Shown here: positions 51,808 to 60,242 of the stretch, in pieces | Layout of the letters: each line of letters begins with the position of its first letter | Position numbering within the stretch: position 1 is the first letter of the stretch | NCBI RefSeq assembly: GCF_000813325.1 | Contig: NZ_BBQE01000003.1 | Length of the DNA: 64,000 nt | DNA from: Sulfurospirillum cavolei | GTDB taxonomy: Bacteria > Campylobacterota > Campylobacteria > Campylobacterales > Sulfurospirillaceae | Direction: 5' to 3' (one strand) | Position numbers and translations under genes: made by a program | Notes under the pieces: model-generated | What the model was told of the DNA's origin: nothing | Database searches by the model: none | Seen by the model: only the letters and a program-made list of their open reading frames with translations

Positions 51808-52344
51808 TTACTTCTTAGAAGTTTTTCCGGCTTTACGGATAATAGTTTCATCAGAATATTTAACACCTTTGCCTTTGTAAGGCTCTGGAGCTCTAAAACT
51901 TCTAATCTCGGCAGCAATCTGACCCACGACTTGCTTGTCGTTACCTTGAACCGTAATAACGTTTTTTTCAACGACGATTTGAACGTCTTTTGGAAACTCA
52001 TAGTTAATCGGATGCGAAAAACCGAGTTGAAGTTCAAGGACGTTACCGCTAACGGCAGCTCTGTAACCGACGCCGTTAATTTCTAGTTGCTTTTTAAATC
52101 CTTCGGTTAAGCCCGTAATGATGTTTTGACCGAGTGCGCGATAAGTTCCCCAAAACGCACTGCTTTGTCTATCGCTACCTTTTGGAGCGAATACTAGTTC
52201 ACCGTCTTCGACTTTAGCCTCAACATTACCTTTTGTATCCAATACTTTTTGGACACTCCCTTTTTTAAACTCTACCAAATCACCGCTCACCGATACTTCG
52301 AGACCGGCTGGTATCTTAACAGGTTTTTTACCGATACGTGACAT
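51808..52344 (-). CDS. rplF: 50S ribosomal protein L6
   Basis: Protein of 178 residues: MSRIGKKPVKIPAGLEVSV at the start and PEPYKGKGVKYSDETIIRKAGKTSKK at the end. It lies near the factor-binding site. A gap of 73 bases separates it from rpsH, the largest in this part of the cluster. Confidence 0.98.
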   Translation of the reverse strand: MSRIGKKPVKIPAGLEVSVSGDLVEFKKGSVQKVLDTKGNVEAKVEDGELVFAPKGSDRQSSAFWGTYRALGQNIITGLTEGFKKQLEINGVGYRAAVSGNVLELQLGFSHPINYEFPKDVQIVVEKNVITVQGNDKQVVGQIAAEIRSFRAPEPYKGKGVKYSDETIIRKAGKTSKK

Positions 52345-52417
52345 TTTCTTCCTTTTACTTGTCTACGATAAGCTTACATCTTAGAATGGATATCGAATAC
52401 CATAAAAGAAGCGCTAA

Positions 52418-52813
52418 TTACCAAATACTGCAAATAACTTCGCCGCCAAGCCCTGCCTTGTGCGCGTCGTCATTACTGAGAACACCTTTTGACGTACTAA
52501 CGACAATCGTACCGTAACCGTTTTTAAAGCGTTTGATCTCATCGGAACCCTTATAAACGCGGCGACCCGGTTTAGAGATTTTTTTTACTTCATTGATAAC
52601 TTGATTGCCTCTTGCGTCATACTTTAATACGACATTAATGAATTTTTTAGGACCTTCTTCAACAACGTTAAAACTTTCGATATAACCTTTGTTTTGGAAA
52701 ATCACTAAAATTGCTTCCACAAGCTTAGAATGCATTAATTTTGTTACGTCAAGTCTTCTCATTGACGCATTTCTGATTCTTGTTAAAGAATCTGCTACGA
52801 GATCATTAATCAT
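52418..52813 (-). CDS. rpsH: 30S ribosomal protein S8
   Basis: Protein of 131 residues with NDLVADSLTRIRNASMRRLD and GTIVVSTSKGVLSNDDAHKAGLGGEVICSIW. It binds 16S rRNA and in E. coli represses the spc operon at the rplE region. Follows rpsN. Confidence 0.98.
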   Translation of the reverse strand: MINDLVADSLTRIRNASMRRLDVTKLMHSKLVEAILVIFQNKGYIESFNVVEEGPKKFINVVLKYDARGNQVINEVKKISKPGRRVYKGSDEIKRFKNGYGTIVVSTSKGVLSNDDAHKAGLGGEVICSIW

Positions 52814-52825
52814 GCTCTTTTTTCC

Positions 52826-53011
52826 TTACCAGCTTGCTTTTTTGAGGCCGGGAATCAGACCTTCATTCGCCATTTTACGTAAACAAATTCTGCAAATACC
52901 GAAATCTCTGTAAACCGAGTGTGGGCGTCCGCAAATTTGGCAACGCGTGTATGCTCTTACTTGAAACTTAGGCTTTCGTGCAGCCTTTGCAATCATTGAT
53001 TTTTTAGCCAT
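52826..53011 (-). CDS. rpsN: 30S ribosomal protein S14, zinc-binding type
   Basis: Short form of 61 residues with zinc ligands CQICGRPHS and CRICLRKMA. The single gene in the spc operon is of the zinc type. Follows rplE by one base. Confidence 0.97.
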   Translation of the reverse strand: MAKKSMIAKAARKPKFQVRAYTRCQICGRPHSVYRDFGICRICLRKMANEGLIPGLKKASW

Positions 53012-53012
53012 C

Positions 53013-53561
53013 TTATTTACTACCTTTTACGAACGGTAAGCCAATAAGTTCAAGAAGTCTAAACGCTTCTTTATCGTTATTAGCGGTGGTTACGATTGTA
53101 ATATTCATACCGTGAGTTTTCATAATATTATCATACACGACTTCCGGAAACATCAATTGCTCGTTTAAACCGAAATTGTAGTTTGATCGTCCGTCAAAAC
53201 CCGTTCTTGGGAGTCCTCTAAAGTCTTTTACTTTTGGGAGGGCAACACAAATGAGTTTATCGAGAAATGCATACATTTTATCTTTACGCAATGTTACTTT
53301 AACACCGACGGGATAACCTGCACGCACTTTAAAACCCGCAACGGATTTTTTAGCGTTGGTAATAACCGCTTTTTGTCCTGCAATCAAAGAGATCGTATCG
53401 GCAATATTTTGCATAAGTTTGCTGTCTTTGCCTTCTTCACCCGCACCGACGCTGATGACGATTTTTTCGATTTTAGGAGCCAACATAGGGTTTGTAATAT
53501 TAAACTCTTTAACCAATGCCGGTTGCACTTCGGCATTAAATTTTTCTTGCAATCTATTCAT
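53013..53561 (-). CDS. rplE: 50S ribosomal protein L5
   Basis: 5S-rRNA-binding protein of 182 residues: NRLQEKFNAEVQPALVKEFN, ITNAKKSVAGFKVRAGYPVG and DFRGLPRTGFDGRSNYNFG are family-typical. Overlaps rplX by one base. Confidence 0.98.
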   Translation of the reverse strand: MNRLQEKFNAEVQPALVKEFNITNPMLAPKIEKIVISVGAGEEGKDSKLMQNIADTISLIAGQKAVITNAKKSVAGFKVRAGYPVGVKVTLRKDKMYAFLDKLICVALPKVKDFRGLPRTGFDGRSNYNFGLNEQLMFPEVVYDNIMKTHGMNITIVTTANNDKEAFRLLELIGLPFVKGSK

Positions 53562-53797
53562 TATTTACCCTCTACTTTAGCCACGTTAGAGACATGAATC
53601 GGCTTTTCGACATTCGCGAAACCGCCTTTTGGGTTGCTCTCGCTCGGCTTGATGGCTTTTTTTACTACTTTGCAACCTTCAACAACGACTTGAGACGTTT
53701 TAGGCATTACTTGAAGTACTTTTGCCTCTTTGCCTTTATCGTCGCCCGCGATAACTTTTACGGTATCGCCTTTTTTAATTTTCATCTTTGTCGCCAT
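53561..53797 (-). CDS. rplX: 50S ribosomal protein L24
   Basis: Protein of 78 residues with a KOW motif, KIKKGDTVKVIAGDDKGKEAKVLQV. It starts large-subunit assembly. Overlaps rplN and rplE by one base each. Confidence 0.97.
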   Translation of the reverse strand: MATKMKIKKGDTVKVIAGDDKGKEAKVLQVMPKTSQVVVEGCKVVKKAIKPSESNPKGGFANVEKPIHVSNVAKVEGK

Positions 53798-54165
53798 TAT
53801 AATACCTCCGGTGCCAAAGATACGATTTTCATAAAGTTTGCATAACGAACTTCACGACCGACGGGTCCAAAAATACGCGTACCGATTGGCTCTCTTTTAT
53901 TATCGAGAATGACGGCGGCATTTTCATCGAAACGAATCAATGAACCGTTTTCTCTTTGGATCTCTTTTTTGGTTCTAACGATAACCGCTTTAACCACTTG
54001 TCCTTTTTTCACTTTACCGCTAGGGAGTGCTTTTTTAACGGAAGCGATAATGACGTCGCCGACTGTCGCATAACGACGTTTGCTACCGCCGAGAACTTTA
54101 ATACACATAATCTCTTTAGCACCGCTATTATCAGCTACGGCTAATCTTGTAAAACTTTGTATCAT
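53797..54165 (-). CDS. rplN: 50S ribosomal protein L14
   Basis: Protein of 122 residues: MIQSFTRLAVADNSGAKEIMCIKVLGGSKRRYA is the family start. Overlaps rpsQ by one base and rplX by one base. Together with S12 it forms an inter-subunit bridge. Confidence 0.98.
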   Translation of the reverse strand: MIQSFTRLAVADNSGAKEIMCIKVLGGSKRRYATVGDVIIASVKKALPSGKVKKGQVVKAVIVRTKKEIQRENGSLIRFDENAAVILDNKREPIGTRIFGPVGREVRYANFMKIVSLAPEVL

Positions 54166-54416
54166 TATTCAACTCCCACTTTAACGATTGCGCTCAGTCT
54201 AAAAGACTTTCTTTTGGAAAGTGGTCTGCACTCGATTGCGCTTACCGTGTCGCCGATTTTTACTTGGTTGCTCTCGTCATGGACTAAGTATTTTTTGAAA
54301 CGCTTAACGAACTTACGATATCGTGGGTGCATAACGCGTCTCTCTACCAAAACAGTGATGGTTTTATCACCCGTTTTCTGAACAACTACGCCTTGAATCT
54401 CTCGTTTTAAAGCCAT
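54165..54416 (-). CDS. rpsQ: 30S ribosomal protein S17
   Basis: Protein of 83 residues with REIQGVVVQKTGDKTITVLVERRVMHPRY and DTVSAIECRPLSKRKSFRL. Early 16S-rRNA-binding protein. Follows rpmC after 9 bases. Confidence 0.98.
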   Translation of the reverse strand: MALKREIQGVVVQKTGDKTITVLVERRVMHPRYRKFVKRFKKYLVHDESNQVKIGDTVSAIECRPLSKRKSFRLSAIVKVGVE

Positions 54417-54425
54417 TAGTTACTC

Positions 54426-54614
54426 CTACTTGTTTTGAGCAGAAATTGCCGTATGAATACGTGCGATATCTCTTCTAACTTCTTTAATCTCATTCGGATT
54501 AGTCAGTTGCATTGTTTTTAGCTTTTGTCTTAACGTAAACAAAAGAACCTTTTTCTCTTTCAACAACTCTAAAAGCTCTGACGTGCTTTTGCCGTTTAAA
54601 TCAATATACTTCAT
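54426..54614 (-). CDS. rpmC: 50S ribosomal protein L29
   Basis: Two-helix protein of 62 residues at the tunnel exit; LNGKSTSELLELLKEKKVLLFTLRQKLKTMQL and the RRDIARIHT pattern are typical. Overlaps rplP by 14 bases. Confidence 0.97.
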   Translation of the reverse strand: MKYIDLNGKSTSELLELLKEKKVLLFTLRQKLKTMQLTNPNEIKEVRRDIARIHTAISAQNK

Positions 54615-55026
54615 TTTCGCTCTCTCGAGTTACGATCTTGGTTTTGAAAGGCAATTTATGCATTGCAAGGGTTAACGCTTCGCGCGCCAACTCTTCGGGA
54701 ACGCCTGCCATTTCGAAAATAATTCTGCCGGGTTTGATATTCATAACCCATTTATCTACCGAACCCTTACCTTTACCCATCCTGGTCTCAAGCGGCTTTG
54801 CCGTTAAAGGTTTGTCAGGGAATACGCGAATCCATGTTTTAGCTTGACGCTTTACATGTCGTGTGTAAGCAATCCTCGCCGCCTCAATTTGGCGTGAATC
54901 GATACGTCCGGCTTCGACGGCTTTTAAACCGATTTCACCGAAAGAGATAGATGCGCCGCTACCGGCTTCACCGCGATTGCGGCCTTTCATCTGCTTTTTA
55001 TATTTCGTACGTTTGGGCATTAACAT
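54601..55026 (-). CDS. rplP: 50S ribosomal protein L16
   Basis: Protein of 141 residues with the universal MLMPKRTKYKKQMKGRNRGEA start and RMGKGKGSVDKWVMNIKPGRIIFEM. Organises the A-site finger. Overlaps rpsC by one base. Confidence 0.98.
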   Translation of the reverse strand: MLMPKRTKYKKQMKGRNRGEAGSGASISFGEIGLKAVEAGRIDSRQIEAARIAYTRHVKRQAKTWIRVFPDKPLTAKPLETRMGKGKGSVDKWVMNIKPGRIIFEMAGVPEELAREALTLAMHKLPFKTKIVTRESENEVY

Positions 55027-55739
55027 TAGTTTTTACCTCTCTCTCTACGTGCTCTTGGCTTACGCGTATTTTCTTTTTCAGGTGCATCGTCTTTTTCCGG
55101 AGCAAGCCCTTTTACAAGAACCTCGCCTTTAAAGATCCATACTTTTACACCGATAACACCGTATGTCGTATGTGCTTCCGCAAAACCGTAATCGATTTTT
55201 GCACGAAGCGTATGAAGAGGAACACGTCCTTCAAGGTACCATTCCGTTCTTGCCATCTCAGCACCGCCAAGACGTCCTGCAACTGAAATTTTAATACCTT
55301 TTGCACCTGATTTTTGGGCACCTTGGATCACTTTTTTCATCGCACGTCTAAACGCTACACGACGCTCAAGCTGCATTGCAACGTTTTCGGCACAAAGTTG
55401 TGCGGAAGATTGAGGACGTCTCTCTTCTTTAATGTTGACGTTGACGTCTTTATCGATTAATTTGCTGAGTTTAACTCTTAATTTTTCGATGTCAGAGCCT
55501 TTTTTACCGATAATAATACCGGGACGTGCGGCAACGACCGTTACTCTAAGCTTTTTAGCGGTTCTCTCGATCAAAATTTGACTCACGCCCGCATAATAAA
55601 GCTCTTTTTTCAAAAATGTTCGGATTTTATAATCTTCACCAATACTTGTTGCTAAGGTTTGTTTACCCGGAAACCAGCGTGAATCCCAGTTTCTGTTGAT
55701 ACCAAGTCTTAAACCAATCGGATTTACTTTTTGACCCAT
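55026..55739 (-). CDS. rpsC: 30S ribosomal protein S3
   Basis: Protein of 237 residues with a KH domain (PGIIIGKKGSDIEKLR) and the VNPIGLRLGINRNWDSRWF start. The C-terminal tail is charged (APEKDDAPEKENTRK). Has mRNA helicase activity with S4 and S5. One base after rplV. Confidence 0.98.
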   Translation of the reverse strand: MGQKVNPIGLRLGINRNWDSRWFPGKQTLATSIGEDYKIRTFLKKELYYAGVSQILIERTAKKLRVTVVAARPGIIIGKKGSDIEKLRVKLSKLIDKDVNVNIKEERRPQSSAQLCAENVAMQLERRVAFRRAMKKVIQGAQKSGAKGIKISVAGRLGGAEMARTEWYLEGRVPLHTLRAKIDYGFAEAHTTYGVIGVKVWIFKGEVLVKGLAPEKDDAPEKENTRKPRARRERGKN

Positions 55740-55740
55740 C

Positions 55741-56073
55741 TTAGTCTTCCTTCTTTGCTGCTTTTGCTACTTCAACCATAATATGAGAAGTTGGTTTACG
55801 AATACCGCCTGCGCTGCCTCTAGCTCTTGGCATAAAACGTTTAAGTACCGGACCTGCATCAACACGGCAAGAAGCAACAACGACTTCATTCGGTTCAAAT
55901 CCACCGTTAGCAACGGCAGAAGCGATCACTTTAGAGATAACTTTCGCACCTTTATTTGGCATGAACTCTAAGCTTGCCATAGCAAATTCGGCATTCATTC
56001 CTTGAACTTCACGGGCAATGAGTCTTGCTTTCGTAGGTGATAAACGGATAAATTTTAATACTGCTTTACTCAT
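55741..56073 (-). CDS. rplV: 50S ribosomal protein L22
   Basis: Protein of 110 residues whose hairpin lines the exit tunnel: LKFIRLSPTKARLIAREVQG and RFMPRARGSAGGIRKPTSHIMVEV. Mutations here give macrolide resistance elsewhere; the loop sequence seen is the ordinary one. Between rpsS and rpsC. Confidence 0.98.
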   Translation of the reverse strand: MSKAVLKFIRLSPTKARLIAREVQGMNAEFAMASLEFMPNKGAKVISKVIASAVANGGFEPNEVVVASCRVDAGPVLKRFMPRARGSAGGIRKPTSHIMVEVAKAAKKED

Positions 56074-56081
56074 CTTCTTAC

Positions 56082-56363
56082 CTACTTACCGATTTTTTTC
56101 TGAACAGAGCCTTTGTGACCCTTAAACGTACGTGTTGGAGCAAATTCGCCCATTTTATAACCGATGTGGTTTTCCGTGACGTATACGGGAACAAAGTTTC
56201 TACCGTTGTGAACATTAAACGTTAAACCGATCATATCAGGAATAATAGTACTTCTACGAGACCATGTCTTAATCGGCTTACTGGATTTTGTCTCTTTTGC
56301 TTCGAGTGTTTTTTTCAACAAATGAGCGTCAACAAAAGGACCTTTTTTTAGCGATCTAGCCAT
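56082..56363 (-). CDS. rpsS: 30S ribosomal protein S19
   Basis: Protein of 93 residues: MARSLKKGPFVDAHLLKK, TWSRRSTIIPDMIGLTF and HKMGEFAPTRTF-like end. Contacts S13 in the head. Follows rplB directly. Confidence 0.98.
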   Translation of the reverse strand: MARSLKKGPFVDAHLLKKTLEAKETKSSKPIKTWSRRSTIIPDMIGLTFNVHNGRNFVPVYVTENHIGYKMGEFAPTRTFKGHKGSVQKKIGK

Positions 56364-57194
56364 CTATTTTCCTTTTCTTCTAGAAATAATCAGTTTGTCG
56401 CTCGCTTTTTTCTTACGAGTTTTTCTACCTTTAGTCGGTTGTCCCCATGGCGTTACAGGATGACGTCCCGAGTTGGTTTTACCCTCACCACCACCGTGTG
56501 GGTGATCCACTGGGTTCATCGCAGAACCACGTGTTTGAGGACGAATACCACGGTGTCTGTTACGACCGGCTTTACCGATCACAACGTTTGCCCAATCTTC
56601 ATTTCCGACGACGCCGATTGTAGCCATACACTCAGCCAAAATTTGTCTCATTTCACCGCTTGGAAGTCTAACCATAACGTATTGCGTCTCTTTACCCATA
56701 AGTTGAGCATAACCGCCGGCACTTCGTGCCATTTGTCCGCCTTTGCCGGGTTTAAGTTCAATGTTATGTAAAATCGTACCGACCGGGATACTTTTGAGCT
56801 TCATTGCGTTACCCGGTTTAATATCCAAGCCCGCCTCTGCTGCTTGAACTTTATCGCCTACTTTTAAGCCCGATGGTTGAAGGATATAACGTTTCTCACC
56901 ATCTGCGTAATTGATAAGCGCAATTCTACAGTTTCTGTTCGGATCGTACTCGATTGCGGCAACAGTACCTTCGATGTTAAATTTTGTACGTTTAAAATCG
57001 ATAATTCTGTAGAGTTTTTTTGCTCCCGCTTCTTTATGGCGAGAGGTAATTCTACCATTGTTATTTCTACCCGCAGTAGCAGCAATTTTCACAAGAAGTG
57101 AAGGTACGCTTGCTTTTGCGGTAATATCGCCGGAATCAAGACTTGTTAAAAATCTACGACTCGGAGTGTATGGTTTAAATGATTTTATTGCCAT
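56364..57194 (-). CDS. rplB: 50S ribosomal protein L2
   Basis: Protein of 276 residues needed for subunit joining and peptidyl transfer. Family motifs GRNNNGRITSRHKEAGAKKLYR, GNAMKLKSIPVGTILHNIEL and the conserved His region NPVDHPHGGGEGKTNSGRHPVTPWG are present. Third of the large proteins of the S10 operon. Confidence 0.99.
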   Translation of the reverse strand: MAIKSFKPYTPSRRFLTSLDSGDITAKASVPSLLVKIAATAGRNNNGRITSRHKEAGAKKLYRIIDFKRTKFNIEGTVAAIEYDPNRNCRIALINYADGEKRYILQPSGLKVGDKVQAAEAGLDIKPGNAMKLKSIPVGTILHNIELKPGKGGQMARSAGGYAQLMGKETQYVMVRLPSGEMRQILAECMATIGVVGNEDWANVVIGKAGRNRHRGIRPQTRGSAMNPVDHPHGGGEGKTNSGRHPVTPWGQPTKGRKTRKKKASDKLIISRRKGK

Positions 57195-57196
57195 GA

Positions 57197-57478
57197 TTAC
57201 GCCTCCACATTCTCTAGTTTAGCGCCCTCTGGCAACTGAACATAAAACTTTTTAAAATCATTACGTTTTCCTTCAATGCCTTTAAACTTTTTCACTTTAC
57301 CCATAACGCGAAGAGAATTGATTTTAAGCGGCGTAAAACCGAAGTAATTTTTCAAAACCTCTTTAAGTCCGTTTTTCGTCATTCTTACGGATGTTTGGAT
57401 GACGACCGTGCCATTCTCTTGAAGGCTCAAGCTCTTTTCAGTATAAAGGATTGCTTTAATATCAGTAATATCAGCCAT
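57197..57478 (-). CDS. rplW: 50S ribosomal protein L23
   Basis: Protein of 93 residues at the tunnel exit, docking site for trigger factor and SRP. LYTEKSLSLQENGTVVIQTSVRMTKNGLKEVLKNYFG fits the family. Lies between rplD and rplB. Confidence 0.97.
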   Translation of the reverse strand: MADITDIKAILYTEKSLSLQENGTVVIQTSVRMTKNGLKEVLKNYFGFTPLKINSLRVMGKVKKFKGIEGKRNDFKKFYVQLPEGAKLENVEA

Positions 57479-57480
57479 TC

Positions 57481-58095
57481 TTAGCCCTCTTTCGTGATTG
57501 TTTCAAGCACTGATTTTTCGATAACAACCGCATAAAATGCCGTTGCTAAATATGCATTGAGTTCGTTTGCTTCTACAAGGTAGCAGTTTTGAATGTTTCG
57601 AAACGCTAACAATGTTTTTTCGTCAACCAACTCTTTTACGATCAACGCATCTCTGGTTCCAAGCGTTTTAATGATTTGCGCCGCTTCTTTGGTTTTACCG
57701 GATTCTACGCGAATCGAATCGACAACAAATAACGCATTGTTCGCCGCTTTTTCGTTTAAAGCGTATTCAAGTGCTAGTTTTTTTTGTTTTTTGTTTACTT
57801 TTTGATCGTAATTTTTATTGGCTTTGGGACCGAATGCCGCACCGCCGCCTACCCATACGGGGCTTCTTCTACTACCCGCACGCGCGCCGCCTCGACCTTT
57901 TTGTGCCCAAGGTTTTTTACCGCCGCCGCTTACTTCGCCTTTGGTTTTCGTGTTTGCCGTATTTGAGCGAAGCGCCGCTTGGTATGATTTGACATACAAA
58001 TATAAGTTATGTGAGTGAATGTCGCCGTATGTCTCCGGAAGAGCCATCGTGCCGGCATTTTCAAATTTTTCGTTTAATACGATTGCGCTACTCAT
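57481..58095 (-). CDS. rplD: 50S ribosomal protein L4
   Basis: Protein of 204 residues with the tunnel loop KKPWAQKGRGGARAGSRRSPVWVGGG. In E. coli L4 also represses the S10 operon. Overlaps rplC by 4 bases. Confidence 0.98.
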   Translation of the reverse strand: MSSAIVLNEKFENAGTMALPETYGDIHSHNLYLYVKSYQAALRSNTANTKTKGEVSGGGKKPWAQKGRGGARAGSRRSPVWVGGGAAFGPKANKNYDQKVNKKQKKLALEYALNEKAANNALFVVDSIRVESGKTKEAAQIIKTLGTRDALIVKELVDEKTLLAFRNIQNCYLVEANELNAYLATAFYAVVIEKSVLETITKEG

Positions 58096-58670
58096 TTAAC
58101 AATCCTTGCTTTACCTAATGATCCATTGGCACCGGGAACGGAACCTTTAACGGCTAAAATACCGTTTTGAGCGTCAAAAGAAACAATTTCGTTTTTGACC
58201 GTTACTTGGGTGTTACCGTAGTGTCCGGGCATTTTTTTACCGCGTTGAACGCGACCGGGCCATTCGCGGTTACCGATTGAACCGGGAGCTCTGTGAAAAC
58301 GGCTACCGTGTGCACCTGGACCACCTTGAAAATTGTGACGTTTGATGACACCCGCAAAACCTCTACCTTTTGTTTTCAAAGACACTTTAAGCGTTTTTGC
58401 TTCGCCCAAAGGTGCCGTATCTAAATCACCGGCTTCTTGGTTTGCAACGTCAAGCGTTACAAAGCGGTTATATTCAGCAGAAAGATTGTATTTTTTTTGC
58501 TGACCCGCAATGGCTTTGTTCATTTTTTTGCCACTAACATATGAAACTAAAGCACGTTTGTTCTCATCGACCGAACATACTTTGGCATCCAATACTCTGA
58601 GTAACGTGACAGGAACGCTTGGTACTGCAATTGTTCGGCTCATGCCGATTTTTTCAATAATATATTCCAT
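58092..58670 (-). CDS. rplC: 50S ribosomal protein L3
   Basis: Protein of 192 residues, MEYIIEKIGMSR at the start, KGRGFAGVIKRHNFQGGPGAHGS core near the peptidyl transferase centre. Two adjacent ATG codons exist; the second (58670) has AAGGGG at the better spacing of five bases, the first is at 58673. Second gene of the S10 operon. Confidence 0.97.
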   Translation of the reverse strand: MEYIIEKIGMSRTIAVPSVPVTLLRVLDAKVCSVDENKRALVSYVSGKKMNKAIAGQQKKYNLSAEYNRFVTLDVANQEAGDLDTAPLGEAKTLKVSLKTKGRGFAGVIKRHNFQGGPGAHGSRFHRAPGSIGNREWPGRVQRGKKMPGHYGNTQVTVKNEIVSFDAQNGILAVKGSVPGANGSLGKARIVK

Positions 58671-58679
58671 CATTACCCC

Positions 58680-58991
58680 TTATTTACCCATTGCTCTTAC
58701 TTCAACATTGACTTCAGGCGCAAGATCAAGTTTCATGAGTGAATCAACGGTATCTGTGGTCGCAGACACGATGTCAATCATACGTGCATGAATTCTCATT
58801 TCGAATTGCTCTCTAGAAGTTTTGTTTACGTGCGGTGATCGAAGCACCGTATAGCGCTTGATTTTTGTAGGCATAGGAATTGGTCCGACGATCTCGGCTC
58901 CAGTTCGTTTAACAGCTTCGACGATAGCTGCAACAGATCTGTCTAAAACTCTATGGTCATACGCCTTGAGTTTAAGTCTAATTTTTTCCAT
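58680..58991 (-). CDS. rpsJ: 30S ribosomal protein S10
   Basis: Protein of 103 residues: KIRLKLKAYDHRVLDRSVAAIVE, GPIPMPTKIKRYTVLRSPHVNKTSREQFE. It also takes part in transcription antitermination in E. coli. First gene of the S10 operon behind a strong promoter. Confidence 0.98.
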   Translation of the reverse strand: MEKIRLKLKAYDHRVLDRSVAAIVEAVKRTGAEIVGPIPMPTKIKRYTVLRSPHVNKTSREQFEMRIHARMIDIVSATTDTVDSLMKLDLAPEVNVEVRAMGK

Positions 58992-59047
58992 TCAGGACCC
59001 CTGTAAAGAACTTGTCATCGTGATGATGACCTAATTAAAGGACTGTG

Positions 59048-59076
59048 ATTTTACTACAATAGATAACAAAAGTCAA
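59048..59076 (-). promoter_or_regulatory. promoter of the S10 operon
   Basis: On the minus strand TTGACT (59076-59071) and TAAAAT (59053-59048) stand exactly 17 bases apart, about 60 bases before the rpsJ start. This is the clearest -35/-10 pair in the window, in keeping with very strong expression. Confidence 0.85.
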
Positions 59077-59162
59077 GAAATATAGGGCTTTTTGATAGAA
59101 TGAAGTCTATTTTATTTCCTTTTAAAAAGGAAAGTTATAAGATGTTTATCAAGGAGTCGACC

Positions 59163-60242
59163 ATGCAATCTTTACAATTTTTATACGAAATCCCTCATAA
59201 AAATCCTTTGTTTATTGATCGTAAAATTTCGATTCAGTCTAAAAAAGTTTTATTAGACGGACCTCGAAAAAGCGGGAAAACCTCTTTAATACTTGATCAT
59301 TTAAGCCATTACGAACTCAAAGAGTATTTGTATCTCGATTGGGCAGACGAACGCATCGATAAAAACGAAATTATCGAACATTTAAACGATTTTATCCGCC
59401 GTCATTCTATCCGGTTGTTGATTGTGGAAAATTTTGATTTTTCCTTTGAATTGCCGCGCGTCGAAGAGACGATTATTTCGACTTCCACTTCTACATGTAA
59501 GCCTCTTCAAGGTTTTGAGACGCTCACGCTTTATCCTCTGGATTTTGAAGAATTTTTGGCATTTGACAAGAAACACTCCAATGTCGAACATCTTTTCAAC
59601 CTCTTTACCAATCAGGGCACGTTTCCTTTTTTGATTCAACAAAATGAAAGCGAACATGCTAAACTGACGCAAGAGATGTTGCATATCGTCTTGAGAGATC
59701 CTTTAGAGTATGTAATCTATAAACGCTTTTGCGAATTGCAAGGCTCAAAAGTTTCGCTGTTTCAAATCTACAACTATCTCAAAAGTATGACGAAGATTTC
59801 CAAAGATAAACTCTATGTGCTCGCGACGCACCTCATAGATCAAAAATTGCTTTTTTTAGTGGAAAAGTACCGCCAACCTAATGCTAACAAAAAGGTTTAT
59901 TTGATCGATTTTACCTTCAAAGACGCACTAAGTTTTAAAAAAGATTTTTTGAAACGCTTTGAAAATATGGTCTTTTTAGAACTGATCAAACGCGATAAAA
60001 TCATTTATTACGAAGAAGGTATCGAATTTTATCTGCCCGAAGAATCTTTGGCGATTTTGTGTGCGGGATTTTCCACCACGCAAGCCATTGAAGCAAGGCT
60101 TCAAAAACTTTTACCCTCCTTTTGGGCTTTACATGTTAAACGCGTCGAAGTGGTAACGCTCAGCAGCGAAAGTGCTCAAGACATCGAAGGGCTGAGCTTT
60201 TCGATCATCCCGTTTTGGGAATGGGCGCTACAACTCTCGTGA
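59163..60242 (+). CDS. ATP-binding protein of unknown role (HP1321-like)
   Basis: Protein of 359 residues with a Walker A motif (LLDGPRKSGKTSLIL) near residue 28 and a probable Walker B (RLLIVENFDF) near 78, after which lie a LFSQ-poor C-terminal domain and a winged-helix-like part. It resembles DUF4143/AAA ATPases in layout. H. pylori has an ATP-binding protein at the same place beside rpsJ, from memory. The start is the ATG at 59163 with AAGGAG six bases before; in-frame ATGs at 59100 and 59142 are less well placed. Its end overlaps the convergent phosphatase gene by 15 bases. Confidence 0.78.
   Translation: MQSLQFLYEIPHKNPLFIDRKISIQSKKVLLDGPRKSGKTSLILDHLSHYELKEYLYLDWADERIDKNEIIEHLNDFIRRHSIRLLIVENFDFSFELPRVEETIISTSTSTCKPLQGFETLTLYPLDFEEFLAFDKKHSNVEHLFNLFTNQGTFPFLIQQNESEHAKLTQEMLHIVLRDPLEYVIYKRFCELQGSKVSLFQIYNYLKSMTKISKDKLYVLATHLIDQKLLFLVEKYRQPNANKKVYLIDFTFKDALSFKKDFLKRFENMVFLELIKRDKIIYYEEGIEFYLPEESLAILCAGFSTTQAIEARLQKLLPSFWALHVKRVEVVTLSSESAQDIEGLSFSIIPFWEWALQLS

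Noticed and set aside
45145..58991. Hidden foreign insert in the ribosomal cluster
   Set aside because: All genes are the expected ones in standard order with short gaps. The two wider gaps (rplF-rpsH and infA-rpmJ) hold no gene.
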